Assembly (NCBI GenBank): GCA_029861955.1
Contig: JAOTYK010000005.1
Coordinates: forward strand, 62,001-126,000
DNA length: 64,000 nucleotides
Source of the DNA: Acidobacteriota bacterium
Lineage (GTDB): Bacteria > Acidobacteriota > Polarisedimenticolia > Polarisedimenticolales > Polarisedimenticolaceae
Direction: 5' to 3'
Under the pieces are notes generated by a model that was not told the origin of the DNA, made no database searches, and saw only the letters and a program-made list of their open reading frames with translations. Below are positions 35,754 to 44,747 of the stretch, in pieces (the first letter of the stretch is position 1; each line of letters begins with the position of its first letter). The position numbers and the translations under genes are program-made.

Positions 35754-38700
35754 ATGAAGCGAAAAGTAAGACTGGGCTTGGTGCTGGCGTTCGTCGCCGC
35801 GTCGTTCGTGACGAGTTTCGCCGCGGAGGCGAAGAAGGACGCGGTCTGGTCGACCAAAACATTCGAGGGACTCGAACTTCGCAGCCTCGGGCCAGGCTTC
35901 ATGTCGGGACGGATCGCGGACGTCGCGATCCACCCCGAAGACGAGAACCTGTGGTACGTCGCCGTCGGTTCCGGCGGCGTGTGGAAGACGGTCAATGCGG
36001 GCGTGACGTTCACGCCGGTGTTCGACGATCAGTCGTCGTACTCGATCGGCTGCGTGACGGTCGACCCGTCGAACCCGCACCGCGTGTGGGTCGGCACGGG
36101 TGAGAATGTCGGCGGCCGACACGTGGGTTACGGCGACGGCATCTACGTCAGCCATGACGGTGGAAAGAACTGGGCCAACAAGGGCCTGAAGGAATCCGAA
36201 CACATCTCGCGCATCGTCGTGCACCCGGAGAATCCCGACGTGGTCTGGGTCGCCGCCCAGGGCCCGCTGTGGTCGAAGGGCGGCGAACGCGGCGTCTACA
36301 AGACGACCGACGGCGGTGAGAGCTGGAAGCGCACCCTCGGTGACGACGCGTGGGTCGGAGCGACCGAGATCGTGATCGACCCCCGCGACCCGAACCGCCT
36401 GTACGCCGCAAGCTGGCAGCGTCACCGCACGGTGGCCAGCTACATGGGCGGCGGCCCGGGAACGGGGTTGCACCGCAGCGTCGACGGCGGCGAGACCTGG
36501 GAGCTTCTCAGCGAGGGCCTGCCGGAGTCTCGCATGGGCAAGATCGGCCTGGCGATCTCGCCCCAGCAGCCCGACGTGCTGTATGCGGCGATCGAGCTCG
36601 ACCGTCGCAAGGGTGCGGTCTACCGCTCGGCGGATCGCGGTTCGACCTGGAGCAAGATGTCCGAGGCCGTCGCCGGCGGTACGGGCCCGCATTACTACCA
36701 GGAACTCTACGCCTCGCCGCACGCTTTCGACCGCCTCTACCTGGCAGGCGTGCGCATGCAGGTGTCGGACGACGGCGGCAAGACGTTCCGTCGCGTCAAG
36801 GAGGTCTACAAGCACTCAGACAATCACGCCCTGGCGTTCCGACCGAGCGATCCGGACTACTTGCTGATGGGAAGCGACGGCGGGCTGTACGAGAGTTTCG
36901 ACCTCGCTGAGAACTGGCGGTTCATGGAGAACCTGCCGGTAACCCAGTTCTACAAGCTGGCCCTCGATGACGCGGAGCCGTTCTACAACATCTACGGCGG
37001 CACGCAGGACAACAGCACCGAGGGCGGCCCATCGCGCACCGACAACGTGCAAGGCATCCAGAACTCCGACTGGCGGGTCGTGCTCGATTGGGACGGCCAC
37101 CAGCCCGCCACCGAGCCGGGCAACCCGGACATCCTTTACGCCGAACGCCAGGAAGGCTTCCTCTCGCGGGTCGACCTGACCACGGGTGAGGTCGTGCACG
37201 TCCAGCCGCAGGCTGGTGAAGGCGAGGATCACGAGCGTTTCAACTGGGATGCGCCGATCCTGGTCAGTCCGCACAAGCCGACGCGGTTGTACTTCGCTTC
37301 CCAGCGTGTGTGGCGCAGCGACGACCGCGGGGACTCGTGGCGCGCGGTGTCGGGCGACCTGACGCGCGACCAGGATCGCTTCGAGTTGCCGATCATGGGC
37401 GCGACGCAGAGCTGGGACAACGCCTGGGACGTCCTGGCGATGTCGAACTACAACACGATCACATCGTTGGCCGAGTCGCCGATGCAAGAGGGTCTGCTGT
37501 GGGCCGGCACCGACGACGGCCGGCTCCACGTGACGACCGACGGCGGTGAGAACTGGCGCCTGATCGAGGCCGGCGACCTTCCGGGCGTTCCCGACACGGC
37601 GTTCGTCAACGACATCAAGGCCTCGCTTTACGAAGCGCAGACGGTGTTTGTGGCCCTGGACAACCACAAGTACGGCGACTACACGCCGTACCTGCTGAAG
37701 TCGACGGACAACGGCAAGAGCTGGAAGTCGATTCGCGGCGATCTACCCGACCGCACGCTGGTCTGGCGTGTGGTGCAGGACCACGAGCGCAGGGAGTTGC
37801 TGTTCGCGGGGACGGAGTTCGGCATCTACTTCACCGTCGACGGCGGTACTCGTTGGCTGCGCCTCAAGGGCGGGGTGCCGACGATCTCGTTCCGCGACCT
37901 GGCCATCCAGCGCCGGGAAGACGACCTGGTCGGCGCTTCCTTCGGCCGCGGATTCTACGTGCTCGACGACATCGCGCCGCTGCGAGAGGTCTCGGTCGAA
38001 CAGCTCGAGCAACCGGCGACGTTGTTCGGCACCCGCAAGGCATGGTGGTACGTGCCTCGCTCGGCACTCGGTTTCGACCCCGGCAAGGGCGACCAGGGCG
38101 CCTCGCACTTTCTCGCGCCGAACCCGCCGTTTGGTTCCGTGTTCACCTACTACCTGAAAGAAGATCTGAAGACGGCGAAGGCTACCCGCCAGGAGACAGA
38201 GAAGACCGCCGTCGAGGAGAAGACGGCCGTGGCGTTCCCGGGCTGGGACGCGGTCGAGGCCGAACACCGGGAGCCGCAGCCGAAGATCTGGCTCACGGTG
38301 CGCGACGCTGCCGGCGAGATCGTGCGACGTGTCGAAGGTCCGACCAAGAAGGGTTTCCATCGTGTGGCCTGGGATCTGCGCTACCCGCGTCCCAAAGCGA
38401 TGCTGCAAGTCGAGCCGCCGCCGCCGATGTGGGGCCTGCCGCCGCGGGGCCTGATGGTGGCGCCCGGCACCTTCACGGTCACATTGACCCGCCAGGTCGG
38501 CGGTGAGGTCACCGAACTTTCGGAGCCTCGTACGTTTGAAGTGGTTCCGCTGCGCGAGGGGGCTCTGAAGGGAGCCGACCCGCAGCAGGTCGCCCAGTTC
38601 TGGCGCGAGCTCGAGTCGGGCTATCGCCTGTTCACGGCGATGCAGGTCGATCTAAAAGGGCAGCTCGCGAAGACCAAGCGCATGGCCGACGTGCTGGCGT

Positions 38701-39041
38701 GGTCCCAGGCGAACCCTCAACTCGAGATGCGCTACCACGAGCTACGCGGGCGCCTGCACACCCTCGACGCGCGCCTCAACGGGAGTCGCGCACGACAGGA
38801 GCCCGGCGAAAAGGTGAAACCGACGATCAACGCACGGCTGTTCAGTGTCCAACTGGGCGTCGAACGCTCGACCTACGGTCCGACGCCGACGATCCGCAAG
38901 AGCCTCGAGATCGCACAACGGGAGATCGGTGAGTTACACGGCGAGGTCGAGCAGGTCGCCCGTGACGTCGAAGCCTTCGGCCGCGCGCTGGTCGACGCAG
39001 GCGCGCCGTGGCTGGAGGGTGGTGAGTTGCCGCAGCCCTAG
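35754..39041 (+). CDS. Secreted VPS10/sortilin-like Asp-box beta-propeller protein (1,095 aa)
   Basis: A signal peptide (LGLVLAFVAASFVTSFAAEA) precedes tandem Asp-box/BNR repeats (SHDGGKNW, TTDGGESW, SVDGGETW, SADRGSTW, SDDRGDSW, TTDGGENW, STDNGKSW, TVDGGTRW), which build one or two multi-bladed propellers through about residue 770. A C-terminal region (about 800-1,095) has a beta module (TFTVTLTRQVGG) and a helical tail. Proteins of this length and layout are frequent in Acidobacteriota, Gemmatimonadota and Bacteroidota and are annotated as VPS10-domain or glycosyl-hydrolase-like; their substrates are mostly unknown. It is single, flanked by unrelated genes, and ends next to the scarred region starting at 39051. 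Confidence 0.92.
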   Translation: MKRKVRLGLVLAFVAASFVTSFAAEAKKDAVWSTKTFEGLELRSLGPGFMSGRIADVAIHPEDENLWYVAVGSGGVWKTVNAGVTFTPVFDDQSSYSIGCVTVDPSNPHRVWVGTGENVGGRHVGYGDGIYVSHDGGKNWANKGLKESEHISRIVVHPENPDVVWVAAQGPLWSKGGERGVYKTTDGGESWKRTLGDDAWVGATEIVIDPRDPNRLYAASWQRHRTVASYMGGGPGTGLHRSVDGGETWELLSEGLPESRMGKIGLAISPQQPDVLYAAIELDRRKGAVYRSADRGSTWSKMSEAVAGGTGPHYYQELYASPHAFDRLYLAGVRMQVSDDGGKTFRRVKEVYKHSDNHALAFRPSDPDYLLMGSDGGLYESFDLAENWRFMENLPVTQFYKLALDDAEPFYNIYGGTQDNSTEGGPSRTDNVQGIQNSDWRVVLDWDGHQPATEPGNPDILYAERQEGFLSRVDLTTGEVVHVQPQAGEGEDHERFNWDAPILVSPHKPTRLYFASQRVWRSDDRGDSWRAVSGDLTRDQDRFELPIMGATQSWDNAWDVLAMSNYNTITSLAESPMQEGLLWAGTDDGRLHVTTDGGENWRLIEAGDLPGVPDTAFVNDIKASLYEAQTVFVALDNHKYGDYTPYLLKSTDNGKSWKSIRGDLPDRTLVWRVVQDHERRELLFAGTEFGIYFTVDGGTRWLRLKGGVPTISFRDLAIQRREDDLVGASFGRGFYVLDDIAPLREVSVEQLEQPATLFGTRKAWWYVPRSALGFDPGKGDQGASHFLAPNPPFGSVFTYYLKEDLKTAKATRQETEKTAVEEKTAVAFPGWDAVEAEHREPQPKIWLTVRDAAGEIVRRVEGPTKKGFHRVAWDLRYPRPKAMLQVEPPPPMWGLPPRGLMVAPGTFTVTLTRQVGGEVTELSEPRTFEVVPLREGALKGADPQQVAQFWRELESGYRLFTAMQVDLKGQLAKTKRMADVLAWSQANPQLEMRYHELRGRLHTLDARLNGSRARQEPGEKVKPTINARLFSVQLGVERSTYGPTPTIRKSLEIAQREIGELHGEVEQVARDVEAFGRALVDAGAPWLEGGELPQP

Positions 39042-39050
39042 GGCGACCGT

Positions 39051-39078
39051 TGGTGGAGGCGGCGGGGATCGAACCCGC
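39051..39078 (-). repeat. tmRNA 3'-tail remnant (putative att scar), outer copy
   Basis: These 28 bases match the 3' end of the tmRNA gene at 50915-50942 with one mismatch (GGGGATC for GGGAATC), same orientation. It includes the T-arm segment TCGAACCCGC and the CCA end. It abuts an IS91-type transposase stump. No tRNA or tmRNA body accompanies it. Confidence 0.8.
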
Positions 39079-39201
39079 AATTACTCCTGGGCCGAGTTGA
39101 CGCGGCGAATGTTCGCGGTGGACGCGCTTGAATGCCCGGCGTGCCAGGGGCCGATGCGGGTGCTGGCCACGATCCACCCGCCCGAGGGGCGCCGCGGGTG
39201 A
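39078..39201 (+). pseudogene. C-terminal stump of an IS91-type transposase
   Basis: The frame encodes NYSWAELTRRMF, AVDALECPACQGPMRVLATI and HPPEG, then a stop. This is the conserved C-terminal end of IS91-family (Y2) transposases, where RNYTWAELMRRVF and a CPxCGGxMRxLAxI zinc-like motif occur. Only about 40 residues of some 400 remain. The homology begins exactly at the end of the tmRNA-tail repeat. Confidence 0.8.
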
Positions 39202-39282
39202 CATAGCTCCGGGATCTCATGACTCGTAAATCGCCCGCCGGGGCCGTGACAGACTGGACGGTTAGTAATGGGGCTTGTCGAA

Positions 39283-39912
39283 CTAAATCCCGCAATCTGG
39301 CTGGGTTAGATCAAGCCCTCGATCGGCTGCCGATGAAGCGACCTGGGATTCGCACGTCTCAAACTCTTCTGGTGTGATCGAAAACAAACGAATGACGTTC
39401 AAACAATTCCCGTCGGCGCAAATATCTCGGAGTTGACAGGCTGGTTGGGAGACGAAGGCTCCGACACTAATAACCCGCGTAAGATAGTCTTCCGTAGACT
39501 GTATTTTCCATCCATCTATGTTCGTTAGATTATTCGGCGCCTCAGCATCCTTCTGGAAAAAAACCGAGTCGGTCTTCGACGGCCTGCGCAACCCGGCTAA
39601 TTCCTCGGCGGACCAGCAGGGACACGGGGTCTGGACGCATGGCATGTCCGGATCGCCCGTTTTCATCTTCTTGCGATAGTTTTCTAGAATCTTGCGGTTC
39701 GGCACGTTGAGGTTTTCGAGGTCGCCATTGGGCGAAATAAGATCCGCATCGTGGGCTTCGCAGTAGGCAATGCACAGGCCGTACAAGCCGGGCGTGTGGT
39801 ATGCGAGAACATCGCAGACGCCTTCGTTTGGTGGTGTCGAACCATCCGGGGTGCCCGCCCAGACCGGGCCAAGAACCAGCAGTCCCAAGATCAGGATCAT
39901 CGATAGTCTCAT
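39283..39912 (-). CDS. Secreted Cys-rich protein of unknown function (209 aa), lower GC
   Basis: The start at ATG 39912 gives a signal peptide (MRLSMILILGLLVLGPVWA). The mature protein has a Cys-rich module: CDVLAYHTPGLYGLCIAYCE, then a lysine-rich KILENYRKKMKTGDPDMPC and CPCWSAEEL. I have seen similar modules (PGLYGLCxAxCEA ... NYxxxxxxGDPxMPC) in secreted proteins of Acidobacteriota and Myxococcota but know no name or function. The gene is visibly AT-richer than its neighbours, and lies next to the transposase stump, so recent transfer is likely. Confidence 0.78.
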   Translation of the reverse strand: MRLSMILILGLLVLGPVWAGTPDGSTPPNEGVCDVLAYHTPGLYGLCIAYCEAHDADLISPNGDLENLNVPNRKILENYRKKMKTGDPDMPCVQTPCPCWSAEELAGLRRPSKTDSVFFQKDAEAPNNLTNIDGWKIQSTEDYLTRVISVGAFVSQPACQLRDICADGNCLNVIRLFSITPEEFETCESQVASSAADRGLDLTQPDCGI

Positions 39913-40035
39913 GGTTCCCGTCAGCCGAGCCGACAGGCCCTTACAATGTACCGGCAACACGGCACTTCCGGCCGTTTTAGTTGGCGCGCACGGGGAGTTG
40001 TGTCCGCCGCCTGTGCACCGCGCTTATCTGCCCCG

Positions 40036-40170
40036 CCTCTGGGGGCGCCGCGGGCCGATTTCAGCCCCCTGGTGAGTTCTCGGTGTTGACGTAAGGGCCT
40101 ATTATCGGACTCTGGCGCTGTGCCCGTACTCCGTGAGTTTCGAAAAAGGGCGCTTGTTCCGCTTACCCGC
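40036..40170. repeat. Long intergenic repeat A, copy 1
   Basis: Positions 40036-40110 are identical to 41952-42026 (75 bases). The remaining part to 40170 is a diverged version of 42027-42081, ending CTTACCCGC. It contains GGGGGC...GCCCCC inverted arms (40041-40069). The feoB stump begins at the next base. No open frame is shared cleanly among copies. Confidence 0.85.
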
Positions 40171-40272
40171 AGCTGGAGGATGCCTGAATTCCTGCTGGCC
40201 TACATGACGACCCTCGCCTGGGTGATGAGCTTCGTCGTCTATCAGGGCGGCCGGCTACTCGGGTTCAGCTAG
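40171..40272 (+). pseudogene. feoB: C-terminal stump of feoB (ferrous iron transporter)
   Basis: The frame reads SWRMPEFLLAYMTTLAW followed by VVYQGGRLLGF and a stop. This is the last transmembrane segment and end of FeoB, whose family ends in SWRWxxFxxxYxTxLAWxxxFxVYQGGRLLG. About 33 of some 700 residues remain. It starts exactly where repeat A copy 1 ends. Its last 18 bases overlap, in antisense, the 3' end of the SGNH hydrolase gene. Confidence 0.75.
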
Positions 40273-41466
40273 CCGCGCGCCGACCGAAACGAGCTCCTCG
40301 ATCCGGTCGGCGAACAGAACGGCCATCGCTTGCATTCCGGGATCCGAGAAGTGGATCCCGTCCCGTAGGAAGTGCCGGTCGAGTTCGGGCGAGTCGATGA
40401 CCCGTCGCTCGAGGTCGAACAGCGCAACCCCCTCGCGGTCGGTCACGGTACGCACGATGTCGTTGTAGCGGCGATGCAGATCCACGATCGAGTCGGCGTC
40501 GCTGCCGAAGCCGCGGTCGATCAGCGGCTGCGGAACGCCGAGCCGGTAGTGCGTCGTCGGGGCCGTGACGAACACCGTCGGCGTGCCCAGCTCAGCCATC
40601 GCGTTCGCGATCGCGGTCAGGTTGGCACGGTAGTGATCCGCAGGAACACGAACCCGGCCCGCAGACGCGTCCGGTCGACTCCGTAGCGTGGCGCCGAGCC
40701 AACGGATGAATTGCGCCAGTCGCAGGTTCGAGAGTTTTCGGTAGCCCCGTGTCGCACGCAGGCCGCGTGGAACATCGACGACCTTGTCCGCGTCGATGTC
40801 GCCGTAGGCCCGCCAGTGGTCGTTCCAGCCGTAGTAGACGAACACGAGGTCCGGCTCGAGCCGCGGTACCAGCGTGTCTGCCAGGATCCGGCCCTGGTGC
40901 GACGAGTAGCCGGAGACGGAGAGGTTGACGATGTCGATCTCCAGATCGCCGAGGCGACGCTCGTTGAGCAACCCTCCCACGAAGGTCGGATAGCCCTGGT
41001 AGGTGCACGAGTCGCCGAGAAACACGATGCGAAACGCCCCTTCCGGCTTCGGAATGCGAGGTTCGTCTCCTGGGAAACCGAGCGAGTTGACGTCGGAACG
41101 CGTGCTGGGCAGTCTCCAGAACAATCGCTTGTCGGGAAGCAGGCGCACCATGTCTGTGGGGCGCGGGTAACCGAACTGGATTCCGGACTCGTAGCGAAAC
41201 CCGCCGACCCGTAGTGCCAGCTCGGGGACCACCAGCATCAGGTTGAGCATGGCCAGCATCAGGAACGGTCCGACGCTGCGTCCACGTCGGTGGCGCCGGC
41301 CCATCCAGACCGTGCCGACGACGGAGACGCCCAGCAGCGGCAGGAGCAGCCATCCCCAGCGAACGTCGCTCGGTAGCACGAGCGCGACCAACGCCAACGA
41401 CAGCGAGAAAGAAGAGAGATAGACGGCGCGATGCACCGGAAGCAGGCGATCCGGAGACGCCGTCAT
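40255..41466 (-). CDS. Membrane-anchored SGNH/GDSL hydrolase
   Basis: The 403-residue protein has three hydrophobic N-terminal segments (about 14-32, 36-53, 65-85), then an SGNH hydrolase domain. Block I is FLGDSCTYQG (nucleophile Ser near residue 152), the Asn of block III appears in YYGWNDHW, and block V is DGIHFSDPG, giving the Asp and His of the triad. Such proteins often remove or transfer acyl groups on cell-surface polysaccharide; the substrate here is unknown. The C-terminal five codons come from DNA that is the antisense of the feoB stump, so the original C-terminus may have been altered. Confidence 0.9.
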   Translation of the reverse strand: MTASPDRLLPVHRAVYLSSFSLSLALVALVLPSDVRWGWLLLPLLGVSVVGTVWMGRRHRRGRSVGPFLMLAMLNLMLVVPELALRVGGFRYESGIQFGYPRPTDMVRLLPDKRLFWRLPSTRSDVNSLGFPGDEPRIPKPEGAFRIVFLGDSCTYQGYPTFVGGLLNERRLGDLEIDIVNLSVSGYSSHQGRILADTLVPRLEPDLVFVYYGWNDHWRAYGDIDADKVVDVPRGLRATRGYRKLSNLRLAQFIRWLGATLRSRPDASAGRVRVPADHYRANLTAIANAMAELGTPTVFVTAPTTHYRLGVPQPLIDRGFGSDADSIVDLHRRYNDIVRTVTDREGVALFDLERRVIDSPELDRHFLRDGIHFSDPGMQAMAVLFADRIEELVSVGARLAEPE

Positions 41467-41559
41467 GGCGCGTGGACCTTGCGACGGGCGTCCGGGAACG
41501 GGTCGGGCCCGTGTTGATGGGATCGGCTGGGCATGAGAGACCTCTTGAGACTAACGCAA

Positions 41560-41950
41560 CTTGTGGGTGAAAGGAACCGGATGTCCGACCCGGGCCGGAG
41601 CGATCCGGGCAACGAAAACGCGCGTCCCCGCGCTGCAACTCGTGGCGTCGCGTTCCGACTCCGTAGGTGAAGTCCGGGACGCGGCTGGCGCGCGCCAAAC
41701 GCAGCGCGCCGTCCTCCGCCTGCAACTGAGCGCGGTAGAGCGCGGCCAGCGGACCCTGCTTCGCGTCGCTCGTCACCTGCTCCAGTTCGGGGAGCGAGCC
41801 ACAGCTCTCCAGGTCGCCCTGCACCGCGTCGAAGTGCGGAATGCTGCCGCCCCAGCTGGTGGCCAGTCGGTGACGCGCGACCTCCAGCTCGCTTTCGGCC
41901 TGTTGCAGATCGATGCGGGCAAGGCCGTGACGCCGAACAACCTGGTAACG
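41560..41950 (-). pseudogene. Internal fragment of a TolC/CzcC-type outer-membrane efflux gene
   Basis: On the minus strand the frame gives ARIDLQQAESELEVARHRL, then ALYRAQLQAEDGALRLARAS and RVPDFTYGVGTRRHE. These match the helical hairpin and strand segment of heavy-metal (CzcC/CusC) TolC proteins. Near 41600 the frame shifts, and a short continuation (FVARIAPARVGHPVPF) is read in another frame before a stop. Both the N-terminal and C-terminal thirds are missing. It abuts repeat A copy 2. Confidence 0.75.
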
Positions 41951-41951
41951 C

Positions 41952-42081
41952 CCTCTGGGGGCGCCGCGGGCCGATTTCAGCCCCCTGGTGAGTTCTCGGT
42001 GTTGACGTAAGGGCCTATTATCGGACCCTGCCCTCTACCGTACTCCCTGGGTTTCCCAAAAGGGCCTTTGTTCTTCTTACC
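41952..42081. repeat. Long intergenic repeat A, copy 2
   Basis: The most complete copy (130 bases): its left 75 bases equal copy 1, and its right 77 bases (42005-42081) match copy 3 at 44421-44497 in 74 positions. It ends CTTACC. The TTA at 42077-42079 supplies the stop codon of the minus-strand gene on its right. Confidence 0.87.
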
Positions 42082-43945
42082 GGCGCCGCCGCATCTCCTC
42101 GCCTCGCCCATTGCCCTGCATGCCGCGCACCGAGCGCCCACGCACCTCGTCACCGCCGGGTCGCTGGTCGTGGGGCACCAGCACCTCGAGGGTGCAGCTG
42201 CCGACGTTGCCGGCCAGGTCGGTGGCGGAGTAGTCCAGCGCGTAGACACGACCGGACTTGGCGCGACCGGAACGACGGGCGCGCACCTGGCCTTCGGTGT
42301 CGGCCGTCCCCAGTTCCCAACCGTCCATGTAGGGTCGGTTGTCCGAGCGCATCGTCATCCGCAGCGACTCGTCCATCGAGACCCAGTCCAGCACGAAGCC
42401 CGGAGTACCCGCGCCGTCGTCGGTCGCTTCGACCGTGGCGACGACGTCAACCATCTTGCCGTTCGGCGGCCAGATCTGCTCCGGCGTCACCGAGCAGGTC
42501 AGCTCCGGCGCCGTCTTGTCAATACGAATCACCAACTCCTGGGTCTCCTCGACGTTGCCCGCGAAGTCGGCGGCGTAGAACAGGACGGTGGTCTCGCCCT
42601 CTTCGACGATAGTGACCATCGCCATGTCCGAGTCGACCGTCGTCGGACCCTCGATCTGGGCGCCGACCAGTTCGTAGGTCAACGCGACCACGCCGGTGCC
42701 GCCTTCCTCGTCCAGCGCGGAGAGCGTGACGAGGACGTCGGTATTGTTCCAGCCGTTTTCGTTGGCCGCGGGATCGGCGATCGCGGTGGTCACCGGCGGG
42801 GTGCGATCCTCGCAGGCATCGCCCTCACCGTCGCCGTCCGAGTCGGCCTGGAAGCCGCGCGAAGTCTCGACGTCGTTCAGCATGCCGTCGCCGTTCCAGT
42901 CGCAGAAGGACAGATCCTGGTCGCAGTTGCCGTTGGGAACGTCGGGGCAGTTGTCGCAGCCGTCGAGGATTCCGTCGACGTCGGCGTCAAACGCCTCGGC
43001 CTCGTCGCCGTAGATCACCGTGACGTCGATCGCACCGGAACTGTCGGCCAGCGGGTCCGGCGACTCCTCGCCGGAGGCACTGAACCAGTAGCCGTGCAGG
43101 ACGTAACGATCGGCATCGACGCCGCGCACGATCAGGCGGGCGACCGCATCGTTGGCACCCTCCGGGAACGCCAGCACCTGACGCATGACCGGCTCGCCGA
43201 GCAGGTCGGCGAAATTCTCGGAGGTCTCGATCTCCGCACCGCCTTCGAATTCCCAGGTCGCCGAACGCGGCGCCAGCGGATCTTCAGAAATCGTGAAGTA
43301 ACAGGCACCCTCGGCCCCGGCGGCGGCACCGAAGCGCTCTTCGAAGCCGTGATTCCCGCCGGCCATCGCGATCAGATCGCCGTCCAGCGGCAGCGTCGGT
43401 CGTCCGTCGCCGACGTAACAGCCGTCCTCGACCTCGCGGGCGCAACAGGTGGCGCCATCGGTGTCGCAAGCGTCGGCGGCGGCGATCTCCGCGCCGAAAT
43501 TATCGTGGGCCAGCTCCGTGGCGAACGCGGCCTGGTAGTCCGACTCGCGGACCATGAGCAGATAGCCCAGCTCTTGCCGCGCGACGACCTCGTCCGCGTC
43601 GGGATTGCGTGAGATCTCGATCACGACCGTATCGGAGAGATCGAACGTCAGGTCGGTCGACTCCGCGGTCGCGCAGTCCTCCCCCATCGCCTCGTTACCG
43701 AGGATCGAATCGCCGTAGGCGATACAACACAGTTCATCCGGTTCTTCGCTGCCGCACGTCGGTACCGTTACGGTACAGTCGTCGCTACAGATCGGCGTCC
43801 GTTCGGCGCAGTCGACCCGTGGGAACACGCACGCCTGCAGCGGCAGACGGCGATCGAGAGTACGAGTCGTCGAGCCGGCGACGGCGACGGTCGCCGTGAT
43901 CAGCAGAGCAAGACACAATAATGAAACGAGGGTGCGTGCGGGCAT
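42077..43945 (-). CDS. Secreted protein with thrombospondin-3 and OmpL47/HYR-like repeats (622 aa)
   Basis: ATG 43945 has AGGAG upstream. A signal peptide (TLVSLLCLALLITATVAVAG) precedes an N-terminal Cys-rich domain (about 25-320) of unknown type. Thrombospondin type-3 Ca-binding repeats follow (DADVDGILDGCDNC, DSDGDGEGDAC; about 325-395), then two Ig-like modules, one of OmpL47 type (ATYELVG-like, VLFYAADFAGNVEE, IRIDKTAPE) and one HYR-like (YALDYSATDLAGNVGSC). The C-terminus is a basic tail GRGEEMRRRR. Its stop codon lies within repeat A copy 2, which suggests the 3' end was set by that element. Confidence 0.88.
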   Translation of the reverse strand: MPARTLVSLLCLALLITATVAVAGSTTRTLDRRLPLQACVFPRVDCAERTPICSDDCTVTVPTCGSEEPDELCCIAYGDSILGNEAMGEDCATAESTDLTFDLSDTVVIEISRNPDADEVVARQELGYLLMVRESDYQAAFATELAHDNFGAEIAAADACDTDGATCCAREVEDGCYVGDGRPTLPLDGDLIAMAGGNHGFEERFGAAAGAEGACYFTISEDPLAPRSATWEFEGGAEIETSENFADLLGEPVMRQVLAFPEGANDAVARLIVRGVDADRYVLHGYWFSASGEESPDPLADSSGAIDVTVIYGDEAEAFDADVDGILDGCDNCPDVPNGNCDQDLSFCDWNGDGMLNDVETSRGFQADSDGDGEGDACEDRTPPVTTAIADPAANENGWNNTDVLVTLSALDEEGGTGVVALTYELVGAQIEGPTTVDSDMAMVTIVEEGETTVLFYAADFAGNVEETQELVIRIDKTAPELTCSVTPEQIWPPNGKMVDVVATVEATDDGAGTPGFVLDWVSMDESLRMTMRSDNRPYMDGWELGTADTEGQVRARRSGRAKSGRVYALDYSATDLAGNVGSCTLEVLVPHDQRPGGDEVRGRSVRGMQGNGRGEEMRRRR

Positions 43946-44007
43946 CGTATTTCTCCTGATCGGGTATGCACGCAATATACCCAGCACGGAGCGAATCGGT
44001 CAGCGTT

Positions 44008-44420
44008 TCAAAACGCTTTTCGCAGTCTTCCAGTCGCAAATGTCAACGGGAATTCAAAGAATAATGGGTTCTCTATGACGCAAGAAGGCCCTACTTTTCT
44101 TTGTACCCTGCCAGCCGCGTCAGCCCCTGCGCCGACGACGCGACACGGACGACCTCGGTCGTGGAACGGAAGACGAGCGTACGTCCCTCGGCCTTCTGAC
44201 GCGTTCTTCTCGTCGCGCCGCTCCGCACGCTTCTGGAACACCTTGTCGGTCACGTTGCGCGTCGCACGACCGATCTTGTGACGCAGCTTGTCCGGCGACG
44301 TAGTCCACCGCGGGTACGAACGTCTCGTCGGTGGCGATCTTCGCCTCGCCGACGTAACTGCGGATCCGTTCGCGCTCTTCCTCGAAGGTGCGAACCGTGT
44401 AGCGCTTGCGCGACAGGTTC
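44008..44420 (-). pseudogene. Decayed reading frame of unknown family beside repeat A copy 3
   Basis: The minus strand encodes KRYTVRTFEEERERIRSYVG, EAKIATDETFVPAVDYVAGQ in one frame, and then, after an apparent frameshift near 44290, DKLRHKIGRATRNVTDKV and a basic run in another frame. Amino-acid content on both sides looks protein-like, but no start with a ribosome site exists and the frame runs into repeat A copy 3. I do not recognise the family. The stretch 43946-44007 upstream of the thrombospondin gene shows nothing else. Confidence 0.45.
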
Positions 44421-44500
44421 ACGTAAGGGCAGATTATCGGACCCTGCCCTCTACCGTACTCCCTGGGTTTCCCAAAAGAGCCTTTGTTCTTCTTACCCGC
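44421..44500. repeat. Long intergenic repeat A, copy 3 (partial)
   Basis: Only the right half is present: 74 of 77 bases (44421-44497) match 42005-42081. It ends CTTACCCGC like copy 1. It lies 87 bases before the middle tmRNA-tail scar. Confidence 0.87.
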
Positions 44501-44586
44501 TCCCGCAGCGGCGTCAAACCGGGCGAAGACCTGACGGCCTTCGAGTGAGCAGGAGAGCTCTCCCTCGCTTGGCGCTTGTCGCAGAC

Positions 44587-44617
44587 TGGTGGAGGCGGCG
44601 GGAATCGAACCCGCGTC
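44587..44617 (-). repeat. tmRNA 3'-tail remnant (putative att scar), middle copy
   Basis: These 31 bases are identical to the tmRNA 3' end at 50915-50945 and in the same orientation. They include the complete T-arm/acceptor segment and CCA. No tRNA body can be folded from the adjoining bases: only five acceptor pairs form and the length is wrong. The best reading is a duplicated attachment site. Confidence 0.83.
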
Positions 44618-44747
44618 TCAACGGGAGTGGGTTCCATCGCGATCCTCCTGAGCGTAAGCTTACGGCACCCGGGAGTTCCCGAACTCTAAAGGAAGACTTC
44701 TTATCGCCACCGAGACTCGCATCGTCCTGCTTCAGACGCGGAATCGT

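Noticed and set aside
40036-44500. Integron attC sites as an explanation of repeat A
   Set aside because: No GTTRRRY/RYYYAAC core sites and no integrase; the copies are too alike in sequence for attC sites, which share structure more than sequence.
44587-44680. Possible tRNA gene at the middle tmRNA-tail copy
   Set aside because: Only the T-arm and part of the acceptor are present; no anticodon arm and wrong length. It is a tail remnant.
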